DNA of 64,000 nt from Fusibacter sp. 3D3. GTDB lineage: Bacteria > Bacillota > Clostridia > Peptostreptococcales > Acidaminobacteraceae. Under the pieces are notes generated by a model. The model ran no database searches and had not been told where the DNA came from. It was given only the letters and a program-made list of their open reading frames with translations. The stretch spans positions 109,415 through 173,414 of the forward strand of contig NZ_BDHH01000001.1 of the NCBI RefSeq assembly GCF_001748365.1, read 5' to 3'. This document shows positions 49,392-57,950 of this stretch, in pieces. The position numbers and the translations under genes were made by a program. Positions within the stretch are counted from its first letter, which is position 1; each line of letters begins with the position of its first letter.

Positions 49392-49575
49392 GATACTCAG
49401 TCCGCTTCGCTTCCTTCGTAACCCGACTGCAAGCCTTAGACTTTCCGTCTGACTAACGGGGATACTCAGTCCGCTTCGCTTCCTTCGTAACCCGACTGCA
49501 AGCCTTGGACTTTCCGTCTGACTAACAGAGATACTCAGTCCGCTTCGCTTCCTTCGTAACCCGACTGCAAGCCTA
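49392..49575. repeat. Three tandem copies of a 69-bp repeat
   Basis: GATACTCAGTCCGCTTCGCT begins units at 49392, 49461 and 49530, exactly 69 bases apart; the third unit is incomplete. Each includes CCTTCGTAACCCGACTGCAA and ends with TTTCCGTCTGACTAAC. Because 69 is divisible by three, a minus-strand frame stays open and mimics a small repetitive protein, which I do not accept as a gene. A related single copy in opposite orientation is at 58254-58284. The array lies inside the AtuA-operon transcript. Confidence 0.85.
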
Positions 49576-49640
49576 AAGGCTTGCAAGCCTTGGGAAAATG
49601 ACCCCAAGGCTTTAGGAAGTGGTAACCACTTCCTTCGGGT
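49571..49640 (-). terminator. Hairpin cluster between the transporter and AtuA-like genes
   Basis: AAGCCTTGGG / CCCCAAGGCTT and the perfect palindrome GGAAGTGGTAACCACTTCC follow the transporter stop. Without a long T tract on the minus strand it is more likely an mRNA-processing or attenuation structure than a full terminator. Confidence 0.4.
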
Positions 49641-50932
49641 TATATCCCGATAACCCCTGTGATGATTGCAACGAAAAGCATGACCAGTGTTGTTAAAAAT
49701 GCATATGGAATCGTCTTCTTTTGATGATCCCCTAGGTCAATGCCTGTTAATCCAATTAAAAGGAATGTTGATCCTGTAAGTGGACTCACTGGGAATCCTG
49801 TCGTCATTTGTCCTAAAATAGCCGCTCTACCAACGCTTATAGGGTCCGCACCAAACTGAGCAGCCGTCGATGAAAGCACAGGCATAACGCCAAAGTAAAA
49901 TGAATCTGGATCAAATAGCAAACTGGCTGGCATAGCAATTATACCTGTGAGTAGTGGAATTCTTGCGCCTAATGCTTCTGGAATAGCAGATACTGCAACT
50001 GTTGCCATCGCTGTAATCATCCCAGTACCCTTTAAGATTCCTGTAAAAGTGCCCGCTGCAAATAGGATTGAGGCCATCATCAAGGCTTCCTTTGCATGTG
50101 CATCAACTCTATCTCTTTGATCTTTCACGTTAGGATAGTTCACGATGAGTGCCACTGTAAACGCCAACATAAATACAATGTGTGGTGGCAATTTGCCTGT
50201 AATCAAAACCGCAATGGCCACAACGATAGAAAGTATATTGAAAATGAATAATTTAGGTCTTTCAAGTGCTAATTTTTGAGCATCTACTTCAAATCCAACT
50301 TCAATTTCACCATTAACTTCTTTCATGTGTTTGCGTTCTTGTTTCCCTAGAAGATAAGCCACAAAAATAACGAAAACCAAACCACAAGCCACAGGCAACA
50401 ATAAAGGTTTAAAGAGCATCATAACATCAATATTAAGTGCAGATGCAGCTCTTAACGTTGGTCCTCCCCAAGGTAAGATGTTCATAGTCCCAGCTGATAA
50501 CGCCACAATGGTCGCAAGCGTCGTCCGTCTCATGCCAAGTGCATCATAAAGCGGCAGCATCGCAGGTATGGTCACTAAGAACGTCACCGCACCTGATCCA
50601 TCTAAGTGGACAAGCATGGCTAGAATCGCTGTCCCAATTGCAATTTTTACAGGATCCTTACCCACCAGTTTTAATATCTTGTTGATGATGGGTTTAAAAG
50701 TACCTGCATCTGTTAAAATTCCAAAAAATAAGATTGCAAAAATAAACATGACCCCTGTTGGTGCAATCGACTTGATACCATCGGTCATAAACGTACCGAC
50801 ATCAGCAGAAAAACCTCCAATAATCGCTGCCAATACAGGTACAACAATCAAAGCCACTACTGGTGATGCCTTTTTCGTCATAACCAAAGCTAACAAAACG
50901 ACGATGGTTAAAAAACCTAAAAGTGCTAACAT
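49640..50932 (-). CDS. CitMHS-family organic-acid:cation symporter
   Basis: A 430-residue membrane protein with about 12 hydrophobic segments, of the CitM/CitH (CitMHS) family that takes up citrate or related carboxylates, often as a metal complex. Family-like features include the glycine/proline-rich loops LDGSGAVTFLVTIPAMLPLY, NILPWGGPTLRAA and FPVSPLTGSTFLLIGL. The ATG follows GGGAGG. It is the first gene after a sigma-54 promoter and precedes the AtuA-like genes. The substrate is inferred only as an organic acid. Confidence 0.85.
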   Translation of the reverse strand: MLALLGFLTIVVLLALVMTKKASPVVALIVVPVLAAIIGGFSADVGTFMTDGIKSIAPTGVMFIFAILFFGILTDAGTFKPIINKILKLVGKDPVKIAIGTAILAMLVHLDGSGAVTFLVTIPAMLPLYDALGMRRTTLATIVALSAGTMNILPWGGPTLRAASALNIDVMMLFKPLLLPVACGLVFVIFVAYLLGKQERKHMKEVNGEIEVGFEVDAQKLALERPKLFIFNILSIVVAIAVLITGKLPPHIVFMLAFTVALIVNYPNVKDQRDRVDAHAKEALMMASILFAAGTFTGILKGTGMITAMATVAVSAIPEALGARIPLLTGIIAMPASLLFDPDSFYFGVMPVLSSTAAQFGADPISVGRAAILGQMTTGFPVSPLTGSTFLLIGLTGIDLGDHQKKTIPYAFLTTLVMLFVAIITGVIGI

Positions 50933-50977
50933 AAAAACCTCCCAAATATTTATTCATCTAGACACTTTTTTATTAAC

Positions 50978-50993
50978 GCAATTTACATGCCAA
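50978..50993 (-). promoter_or_regulatory. Sigma-54 promoter of the transporter-AtuA operon
   Basis: On the minus strand TTGGCATGTAAATTGC matches the -24/-12 consensus (GG, ten bases, GC). The -12 element lies about 46 bases upstream of the transporter ATG, and an enhancer-binding-protein gene lies directly upstream. Confidence 0.85.
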
Positions 50994-50999
50994 AGAAAA

Positions 51000-51020
51000 A
51001 ATCCCTAAATTATAGGGATT
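51000..51020. promoter_or_regulatory. Dyad just upstream of the sigma-54 promoter
   Basis: AATCCCTA, five bases, TAGGGATT. It differs in sequence from the other upstream sites and abuts the -24 element, so it may bind a second regulator or be a weak hairpin. Confidence 0.35.
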
Positions 51021-51030
51021 CATCAAGAGC

Positions 51031-51159
51031 GTTTCTAATATTTTAGAATATTAATCCAATATCATCTAAGGGGACGTCAATACCCGCTATCATTAGAGTT
51101 ATCCTCTGGTTTCTAAATAATTAGAAACCAGAGCAAGACGTTTCTAATTATTTAGAAAC
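51031..51159. promoter_or_regulatory. Three upstream activator dyads, TTTCTAA-N4-TTAGAAA
   Basis: Site 1 at 51031-51050 is imperfect (GTTTCTAATATTTTAGAATA). Site 2 at 51104-51133 is a long perfect dyad with core GGTTTCTAA / TTAGAAACC. Site 3 at 51140-51159 is GTTTCTAATTATTTAGAAAC and covers the stop codon of the activator gene. They lie about 40 to 165 bases upstream of the -24 element, the normal range for enhancer sites. Confidence 0.75.
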
Positions 51160-52545
51160 ATCTTTTAATTTATTATATAAGGTCGCTAAGGATATGTCTA
51201 AAGCTTCTGCTGCAAGCCTTTTTCCATCCATATCATGTCCAAACAGGTCAAGTGCATTATGGATACTTTGAATCTCAATGTTTTTTAATGTAACTGAAAG
51301 TTTTTCGAATTTTACAGTTTCAGGATGATTCTCTAAATAGTATTTTTGTATTCTGCTTGGAAGATGTGTGTAGTCAATTTGATAATCCGTCATCATGTTA
51401 TAGGCAAATTCAACTGCGTTGACGAGTTCGCGGATATTCCCCGGCCAATTATAACCACAAAGCATTTTCTGAGCTTCTTCCGTCAAATCAATTCTTCTCT
51501 TTGCCTCATTTTCTTTACGCTTTAAAGTCATTCTAATCAAAGGCTCAATATCGCCTTTACGCTCTCTTAAAGGCATTAATTCTATCGGGAAAACAGCAAT
51601 TCTATAGTAAAGGTCTTCTTTAAACAAGCCTTTCTGCACAAGTATCTCTAGCTCTTTATTCGTCGCCACAATCACTCTGACATCAATGGGTATTTCTTTA
51701 ACGCTTCCAATACGTCTCACCGTACTTTCCTGCAAAGTTCTGAGAAGTTTGGACTGCAAACTGATGTCCATCTCCGAGATTTCATCTAAGAAAATGGTCC
51801 CTGTATTGGCCGCCTCAAACAGTCCAATTTTACCTTCTCTAGTCGCCCCAGTAAACGCACCTTCTGAATAACCAAAGAGTTCACTTTCCAGCAAACTATG
51901 ACTCATCGTCGCACAATTAATGACGATAAAAGGCCCTTCTTTTCTGAGGGAATCGTTGTGAATCGCCTGTGCATAGAGTTCTTTTCCAGTGCCACTCTCA
52001 CCGCTAATCAGAACAGTCGTCTCTTTCTTTGCTATTTTTTTAGCCAAATTCTTGATCATTTGTGATTTAGGATCTTCTGAAATAATATCGTCATAGGTAT
52101 ACTTCGCTCTTTGAATGGCATTCATTTGTTTTCTCAGAATATCGATTTCCTTTTTATAATGGCTGATCTCATTTGAGAGCTCATAGACATCTCCAATGGC
52201 TTTCACCAGAGAAATCCCTCCAATCACTTCGCCATTTGACATTATAGGCGACATATTGACCATATACTCCACGCCATCTTCCATCCTCAAAGCTCTCAGA
52301 ATTTTTTCACCACTGGCTATGACATTAGGCAGTCTTGCACCTGGTCTTACGGATAAAATATCATTCCCTACGATCTCGTCATATTTGACGCCAGTTATAC
52401 GGGTATACGCGGGATTGATATACTGAACAATGGCATTTTTATCTATAATCAATACACCATCATAAATCGCATCTAAAATCACACGACTGATGTCTCCATG
52501 CCCAAGTATATGTCCATGAGTGTCATTTAAATCAACCGTCTCCAT
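51148..52545 (-). CDS. Sigma-54-dependent activator with PAS sensor
   Basis: A 465-residue enhancer-binding protein. A PAS domain (about 18-125; YDGVLIIDKNAIVQYINPAY) is followed by an AAA+ domain (about 155-385) with Walker A GESGTGKE, the sigma-54 contact loop GAFTGA and Walker B GTIFLDEISEMD. A C-terminal Fis-type helix-turn-helix follows (KRLAAEALDISLATLYNKLK). There is no receiver domain, so a small ligand or redox signal through PAS is likely. It lies upstream of, and co-directional with, the sigma-54 operon; the repeated dyads between them are its probable binding sites. Confidence 0.93.
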   Translation of the reverse strand: METVDLNDTHGHILGHGDISRVILDAIYDGVLIIDKNAIVQYINPAYTRITGVKYDEIVGNDILSVRPGARLPNVIASGEKILRALRMEDGVEYMVNMSPIMSNGEVIGGISLVKAIGDVYELSNEISHYKKEIDILRKQMNAIQRAKYTYDDIISEDPKSQMIKNLAKKIAKKETTVLISGESGTGKELYAQAIHNDSLRKEGPFIVINCATMSHSLLESELFGYSEGAFTGATREGKIGLFEAANTGTIFLDEISEMDISLQSKLLRTLQESTVRRIGSVKEIPIDVRVIVATNKELEILVQKGLFKEDLYYRIAVFPIELMPLRERKGDIEPLIRMTLKRKENEAKRRIDLTEEAQKMLCGYNWPGNIRELVNAVEFAYNMMTDYQIDYTHLPSRIQKYYLENHPETVKFEKLSVTLKNIEIQSIHNALDLFGHDMDGKRLAAEALDISLATLYNKLKDVSK

Positions 52546-52620
52546 CTTCGAATTCCTTCCTCATTGTCTATAATCTGCTTTTAGTTAGCATTATTATAAC
52601 ATAAAAGAAACACAAAATGA

Positions 52621-55600
52621 TTACGCCATCCATCCCTCTCGCATAATATACCCGCCATTATGCCCACCTTCTGGGCCTAGTTCCACAATATAATCTGAAG
52701 CTGAAATCAACAGTGGATTGTGCTCAATGGCAATAATCGTCGCCCCATGATCCGTCATTTCTTTAAAAATAGGAAGTAACCGTTTGACATCCGTATCCTG
52801 TAGTCCAGTGGTTGGCTCATCTAGTATATAGACAGCGCCTTTAAGTTTGCCTTCAACCAAAGTCTTCGCAAGTCTTATTCTTTGAGCCTCTCCGCCTGAA
52901 AGTGTAGAAGCACTTTGCCCCAATTTCAAATAACCTAGACCTACTCTATCAAGCATTTTCAAAATACTAAAGATTTGAGGTACATCTTCAAAGGCTATTT
53001 TCGCATCTCCAATCTCCATATCCAGCACATCTGCAATCGAATGCCCTTTATAAAATACCTCGAGAATCTCTGGCTTATAGCGCTTTCCATGACAGCTCTC
53101 ACACACGCTATAGAGATCGGGCATAAAATGCATCGGTGTTATAATCTCGCCAATCCCCTTACATTTATCGCATTGTCCCTTTGAGCTGTTAAAGCTAAAA
53201 TGTTCCTTTGTTAATTGCATCGCCTTGGCATGATCTAATTTGGCATAAAAGACTCTCATCAAATCCAATACCCCCGTATAAGTCGCTGGTGTTGATCTCG
53301 AGTTCCTGCCAATGGCTTGTTGGTTCATAAGGTCCACCGACTCAATATGGTCCACCCCTTTTAAAGCGTTGAACTGCCCCTGCTCCACATCCATTATACC
53401 TATTTTTTTACACAATGCAGGGTAAAGTGTTTTAGACACTAAGCTGCTCTTGCCTGAACCGCTCACCCCGATAACAGCAGTCATTTTAGAGCGTGGTATT
53501 TGGAAATCCACCGATTTAAGATTATACGTTTTAGCGCCGTTCATTTCAATCCAGTCTATTTTTGCCTTTTGCTCATGAGGGGTGGCTACTGTAAGTTCGA
53601 ATTTAAACTCATTTTCAGATTCAACCAAACCTTCAACCGATCCTTCAACCGATCCTTCAACCGATCCTTGAACCGCTTCTTCAATTGCGCCTTCATCTGA
53701 TACGCGTTCACGATTTTGAGATTCCGCCCTTATCAGCTCGCCACCATAATGTCCAGCCCCTGGTCCGATCTCCACAATATAATCTGCCCGATCTATAAAT
53801 GCTTTTTTATGCTCCACTATGACCACTGTATTTCCAGAAGCTTTGAGTGATTCTATCGACTCTATAAGGAACTTGTAATCCTTTGGATGAAGCCCTTTTG
53901 AAGGTTCATCCATGATATACAAAATATTGGAAAGATCCGATCCAAATTGGCTTGCAATTTTCAATCTTTGCAGTTCACCCCCTGATAGAGTGACTACACT
54001 TCTATCAAGGCCTAAATAACCCAGCCCTACCTCTTCAAGTCGCTTTAGCTTCTGAAGCAATTCTATAAAAATGGATTTCGTTTTAATTTTTTTTTCTTCA
54101 GAGAGATTAAAATAGACCGCATGACACCAACGCTTTAAATCAGCCACAGACAAATTTAAAGCTTGAGGGTATCTGATGTGCTCAATATTCACAAGTCTTG
54201 ATGCCTCAATAAGCTTTTCACCATGACATCTTTTACAGGTCTCCTTTTTCAAAAAACGCTCCATATGACGCATGGTATTATCTAGGGTACTATCCTTTAA
54301 CAACCGCCATATCGTATTGAAAACACCCTCTACCGGTCTTGAAATCGTGCCCTTTCTGCCATTTGAATTCTCATAAGTCAAACTCACGACCCGCCCATTG
54401 CTCCCATAAAACAGCTGTGCTTTATATGCCTCTGATAAATCTTTAAAAGGCACTTCGAGATCTTCATTCATATCTGCTGCCAAGGCCAAAGCTTCACCGC
54501 GCATCCAATTGGCATTGGGTTTTTCGCGATGCTTTCTTAAATTGCCCCACCACTCCGAAGCACCCTCTAAAATAGACCGTTCTGGGTGCGTTATGATCCG
54601 TTCCACATCGATTTGAAAATCATAACCTAGCCCTTTGCAGTTTGGACACATATACTCTGGATTATTGGCACTGAAATCGGAAGGTGTCATTGAAAAAAAT
54701 ACACTGCCACAGGTTTCACAAATTAAATCCTCTGGAATCACTCTTTGGCACTGCGGACAAACGCGTTCTCCAATGGTCACATAGAGTTGTTTTAGAAAAT
54801 CACTGGCTTTAGAAACACTTCCCACTGTGGATCTGGGATTTCTCCCTATACTCTTTTGCTCAATGGCGATTGCTGGCTGCAAGCCATGAATTTTAGAAAC
54901 ATGGGAGTGAATCTTTGCCAATTGTGACGGCGCATTTGACATTAATAGATCCATGTACTGTTTTTGACTTTCTGCAAATAGCGTATCAAAGGCTAAGCTC
55001 GATTTACCACTGCCACTCACACCTGTTATTGTGGTGATCTTTTCCTTAGGGATGCTGAGTGATATCCCTTTTAGATTATGGGTTTTAACCCCTTCTAGTA
55101 CAATTTGATTCAAAGGATAATCACTTGCTTTCATTTCATTTAGCAGCACTTTGGGTTCAAGTGCTTCAACGTAGAGATCCGATGCCACTAGAGTGCTCAG
55201 TGTATCCAAATTTTCTTGAGCACTCTCCAGAGAAATCTGCACCGCTTCATAGGTTTGGAACACCTTATAGGGCGTCCAGTGGTCCACCCATTTTGGGACT
55301 CTATTTTCTAAAAAATCACAGGCGACATACGGCGAAATCTGTAAAATATGAGAATTATCAAAGCCATCAAATCCCAACACATCTATCTTTTGTCCTTCTA
55401 CATCCACAGCCACGACTTTTACCACTGTAGATGCAATTGGATTCGGTCTAACAGGTGATCTCGTGGCAAATATTCCGCATCTGGGACTGTTGGGATACGG
55501 TGGATTACACATTGTCAGCTTTCTGTACTCAGACTTATCAAATCGATCAAACCACCAAATCACGCTCAAATGATCCCCTCGACGCACTTTTTTTTCTATA

Positions 55601-56064
55601 GTCTTAAAATCTACCGCACCTATGCTACAGATCTTTAATGACTCCACATTGTCATGCCTTACGAACTTTCCGATGGGTTCATGAGTAAAGCGGATATACG
55701 CAGAGGGATTTTGAATGATATGGGGTAAATTAGAATCATTTTTGCCGGAATTAGGCTCTCTAATCTGATCTTCACATGGAAAATAAGGTTTAATATCAAT
55801 TAGTAGACCTTCTGGCATCCATGCCGTATTGAGTGCCACATTTAAAGAACCCCTTTTGGGTGCACACGCTAGAACTTCAGCACCTTCCATGTGAATGCCA
55901 TCATCCGTCATCCAAAATATCAAACAATTGCTAAAAAGATCCAGATGATTTAATGCCATCTTATAGCCTTCCTCAATTTCTATTTTCAATTGTCTTTTGG
56001 CCTTCAATGGCGATAACACGCTTTCACGAACAACACCTATTGGTAATAACTCAATTTTTTTCAT
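52621..56064 (-). CDS. TrmO-like / UvrA2-like fusion ATPase
   Basis: A 1147-residue protein. Residues 1-115 and about 125-275 resemble TsaA/TrmO beta-barrel segments (LLPIGVV; GIFATRSPVRPNP near 200), the family that methylates t6A37 in tRNA. From about 330 the protein is UvrA-like with two ABC modules: Walker A GVSGSGKSS at about 348 and 866, signatures LSGGELQRL at about 698 and LSGGEAQRI at about 1058, and zinc-type C-x2-C pairs (CPNCKGLG, CDKCKGIG). The segment between the first Walker A and the zinc region is short and lacks the UvrB-binding domain, as in UvrA2/DrrC-like drug-protection proteins. A variable GSVE-repeat linker joins the halves. The ATG follows GGGAG and lies 20 bases after the fused regulator gene. 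Confidence 0.82.
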   Translation of the reverse strand: MKKIELLPIGVVRESVLSPLKAKRQLKIEIEEGYKMALNHLDLFSNCLIFWMTDDGIHMEGAEVLACAPKRGSLNVALNTAWMPEGLLIDIKPYFPCEDQIREPNSGKNDSNLPHIIQNPSAYIRFTHEPIGKFVRHDNVESLKICSIGAVDFKTIEKKVRRGDHLSVIWWFDRFDKSEYRKLTMCNPPYPNSPRCGIFATRSPVRPNPIASTVVKVVAVDVEGQKIDVLGFDGFDNSHILQISPYVACDFLENRVPKWVDHWTPYKVFQTYEAVQISLESAQENLDTLSTLVASDLYVEALEPKVLLNEMKASDYPLNQIVLEGVKTHNLKGISLSIPKEKITTITGVSGSGKSSLAFDTLFAESQKQYMDLLMSNAPSQLAKIHSHVSKIHGLQPAIAIEQKSIGRNPRSTVGSVSKASDFLKQLYVTIGERVCPQCQRVIPEDLICETCGSVFFSMTPSDFSANNPEYMCPNCKGLGYDFQIDVERIITHPERSILEGASEWWGNLRKHREKPNANWMRGEALALAADMNEDLEVPFKDLSEAYKAQLFYGSNGRVVSLTYENSNGRKGTISRPVEGVFNTIWRLLKDSTLDNTMRHMERFLKKETCKRCHGEKLIEASRLVNIEHIRYPQALNLSVADLKRWCHAVYFNLSEEKKIKTKSIFIELLQKLKRLEEVGLGYLGLDRSVVTLSGGELQRLKIASQFGSDLSNILYIMDEPSKGLHPKDYKFLIESIESLKASGNTVVIVEHKKAFIDRADYIVEIGPGAGHYGGELIRAESQNRERVSDEGAIEEAVQGSVEGSVEGSVEGLVESENEFKFELTVATPHEQKAKIDWIEMNGAKTYNLKSVDFQIPRSKMTAVIGVSGSGKSSLVSKTLYPALCKKIGIMDVEQGQFNALKGVDHIESVDLMNQQAIGRNSRSTPATYTGVLDLMRVFYAKLDHAKAMQLTKEHFSFNSSKGQCDKCKGIGEIITPMHFMPDLYSVCESCHGKRYKPEILEVFYKGHSIADVLDMEIGDAKIAFEDVPQIFSILKMLDRVGLGYLKLGQSASTLSGGEAQRIRLAKTLVEGKLKGAVYILDEPTTGLQDTDVKRLLPIFKEMTDHGATIIAIEHNPLLISASDYIVELGPEGGHNGGYIMREGWMA
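53618..53689. repeat. 12-bp coding minisatellite in the UvrA2-like gene
   Basis: Three perfect units of CCTTCAACCGAT (53630-53665) are flanked by degenerate ones. On the minus strand they encode GSVE tetrapeptides in the linker between the two ATPase halves. The unit length keeps frame, so copy number can vary without loss of function. Confidence 0.8.
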
Positions 56065-56084
56065 ACACACTCCCGCCTTTAGCA

Positions 56085-57626
56085 TCAAGCTATTGGTACA
56101 TAAATTTCAACAACCCTGCTTTCATTTTGGATTTCATCATGAGGTGGATAGTGTTCAAAGTTCATGCGATCATCTGGTGTTAAGTGATGATCCGGAATAC
56201 ATCTCAGCAACATCGTGTTCCATGCAGCTTGATATGCATCTGGTTTGACATTAAAACGTCCTATTGCATATTTCCCGCCTTCAATTTGCATCAATCCAAA
56301 TTTACCATCGGGCTTGATTTCTTGTTCAATAGAAACACAAATGCTCATCCTCAGTTTTTCGTCCTCAGTGAGTTCGCTGAAATCATGATACAGTACAAAC
56401 CATCGGTTTTTACCATCGAGCACCCCCAGATGCTTCGCATAAGTATACAATTCATTAAACAAATTCCCGAACAACCTGCTGTCGCCTTTATAGCGCCCTA
56501 CATGTCTGATATATAAGACCCGAACAGGGCTCATAACCTCAATTCTGAAATCCATGGGCTCATTATATGACAACTCTGAGTTTAACACTTTTCCATTATT
56601 GCGCATTTCATCGACGGTTTCTAATTCAGAACTTTTTCTCATTGCAGAGGCACTCATCCCATAACATTCTTTCAGTGCTTTTGCAAATGAAGCTTGGTTG
56701 GAAAAGCCACTTGTAAGAGCGATATCCTGAATGGTTCTTTTGAGATCTGTCTTAAGCAAAAACACGGCTTTTTCAAGCCTTAACCGCTTTATATAACCAT
56801 AGAGACTTTCACCCGTGACAAGCCTGAATAGCCTCTGAAAGTGAAACTTTGAAAAAGAGGCTATTTCTGCCAACATTGCAACGGTAAGTTCAGCCTCTAA
56901 ATGTGTCTCGATATAATCCTGCACGAGGTTAATACGCTCTGTATAGACTTCTATAGAACGCTCATTGAACCGATTGATTCGGCTGGGGCGTTGAAATACC
57001 ATATCCAAATATCGATTGATCTCTAAAGCCCTATTTAAAGGGAGTTGCATCGTCCCATAGATCGCCAATCCATCAATCAACGCCATATATTGCAGTGCAT
57101 CCCCTTGGCATGCATTCCAATCACTGTTTGGCAACCCCTTCTTAAAAATGGCCGATATCGCAGAATGGTAAACTTGGTAAACCTCTTTTAAAAGGTTTTT
57201 AAAATCCGGATTGGTCCCCATCCTGCCGAACATCTGCATCATAATGCTTTGGCTCTCTGCAATCGAAAATGAATCCATATATTCAAGCTCATTTTCACCT
57301 TCAGGTAATTCTGCACACAGTTCATAGGCCTCTTCTAAGTGCCCAATACTGGTCAAACCAATCACGCTCAGGATTGTATACGCATCCATTTCACGCTCTA
57401 TCAGTTGTGTTATCCCACTAGAAAACTGCACCAAAAAAGCTTTACAGGATTCATTGATGAGCATCTCTTTGTTTTTAAAATAATACGCAACTACCCCTTT
57501 AGAGACCCCTGCACGCAAAGCAACTTTATCCAGTGTGACCTCTTCAAACCCTTTATTGGCTATAATCCAAAGCACTGCACGGATCAGTTCCCTTCTCCGT
57601 ATGGGTTCCATTCCTACTTTTGGCAT
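56085..57626 (-). CDS. TetR-AraC-GyrI fusion transcriptional regulator
   Basis: A 513-residue regulator with three recognisable modules. Residues about 8-58 form a TetR-type helix-turn-helix (VTLDKVALRAGVSKGVVAYY), followed by a helical ligand-type region to about 205. Residues about 225-335 form an AraC double helix-turn-helix (LAEIASFSKFHFQRLF; ALTSGFSNQASFAKAL). Residues about 350-513 are a GyrI/SoxS-associated-type effector domain (VRVLYIRHVGRYKG; QIEGGKYAIGRF), a fold that binds cationic drugs. Two DNA-binding domains in one chain are rare. It is followed after 20 bases by the TrmO-UvrA2 gene, suggesting drug-induced protection. Start ATG after AAAGGAGA. Confidence 0.85.
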   Translation of the reverse strand: MPKVGMEPIRRRELIRAVLWIIANKGFEEVTLDKVALRAGVSKGVVAYYFKNKEMLINESCKAFLVQFSSGITQLIEREMDAYTILSVIGLTSIGHLEEAYELCAELPEGENELEYMDSFSIAESQSIMMQMFGRMGTNPDFKNLLKEVYQVYHSAISAIFKKGLPNSDWNACQGDALQYMALIDGLAIYGTMQLPLNRALEINRYLDMVFQRPSRINRFNERSIEVYTERINLVQDYIETHLEAELTVAMLAEIASFSKFHFQRLFRLVTGESLYGYIKRLRLEKAVFLLKTDLKRTIQDIALTSGFSNQASFAKALKECYGMSASAMRKSSELETVDEMRNNGKVLNSELSYNEPMDFRIEVMSPVRVLYIRHVGRYKGDSRLFGNLFNELYTYAKHLGVLDGKNRWFVLYHDFSELTEDEKLRMSICVSIEQEIKPDGKFGLMQIEGGKYAIGRFNVKPDAYQAAWNTMLLRCIPDHHLTPDDRMNFEHYPPHDEIQNESRVVEIYVPIA

Positions 57627-57646
57627 TGATTTCTCCTTTACTTAAC

Positions 57647-57846
57647 TCACATCGTATCCTCTTTGAGATAGGCCCTAAAGTGTTTTGAATTGCCATTTAA
57701 TTTGGTTTCAATAAGAGGCTCATCTTTGATCTCACTACAATTATACACCCTTGAGCTTTAGCCATTTCTTTTGTCAGTAGTTCTGAAACAATTTTACTAT
57801 TACCTGTTCCAGAAAAATAGTACAGGGTTGTTCTTTGAGTTTTCAC
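57647..57846 (-). pseudogene. Decayed flavodoxin/EFR1-type ferredoxin gene, N-terminal remnant
   Basis: From a GTG at 57846, after AGAGGTG, the frame reads KTQRTTLYYFSGTGNSKIV, the phosphate-binding loop of EFR1 flavodoxin-ferredoxin proteins, but ends at 57697 after 49 residues. A shifted frame continues with VYNCSEIKDEPLIETKLNG to a stop at 57647, consistent with a frameshift followed by truncation. The ferredoxin part (usually about 200 residues more) is missing. Its promoter region still carries a TetR-type operator. Confidence 0.65.
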
Positions 57847-57876
57847 TGGGCACCTCTTTGATTCTGTATTTATTCT

Positions 57877-57889
57877 GACCGGTCGGTAT
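57877..57889. promoter_or_regulatory. TetR-type operator
   Basis: GACCGGTCGGTAT; the minus strand reads ATACCGACCGGTC, close to the ACCGACCGGTCGGT sites of many TetR-family regulators. It lies about 30 bases upstream of the decayed flavodoxin gene and 250 bases upstream of the TetR-domain fusion regulator, its likely binder. Confidence 0.5.
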
Positions 57890-57950
57890 AAATAAATTTT
57901 AATCCATTTTTTTTGTAAAATCAATAACAAGATGATTTTGTTGTCTAAAG

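Noticed and set aside
49392-49575. Possible CRISPR array
   Set aside because: The 69-bp units are nearly identical throughout, with no variable spacers, and no cas genes are present.
49383-49607. Minus-strand open frame encoding a 23-residue repeat peptide (LAVGLRRKRSGLS units)
   Set aside because: It is a product of the 69-bp DNA repeat, whose length is divisible by three. There is no ribosome site, and the related copy at 58254 is not in a gene.
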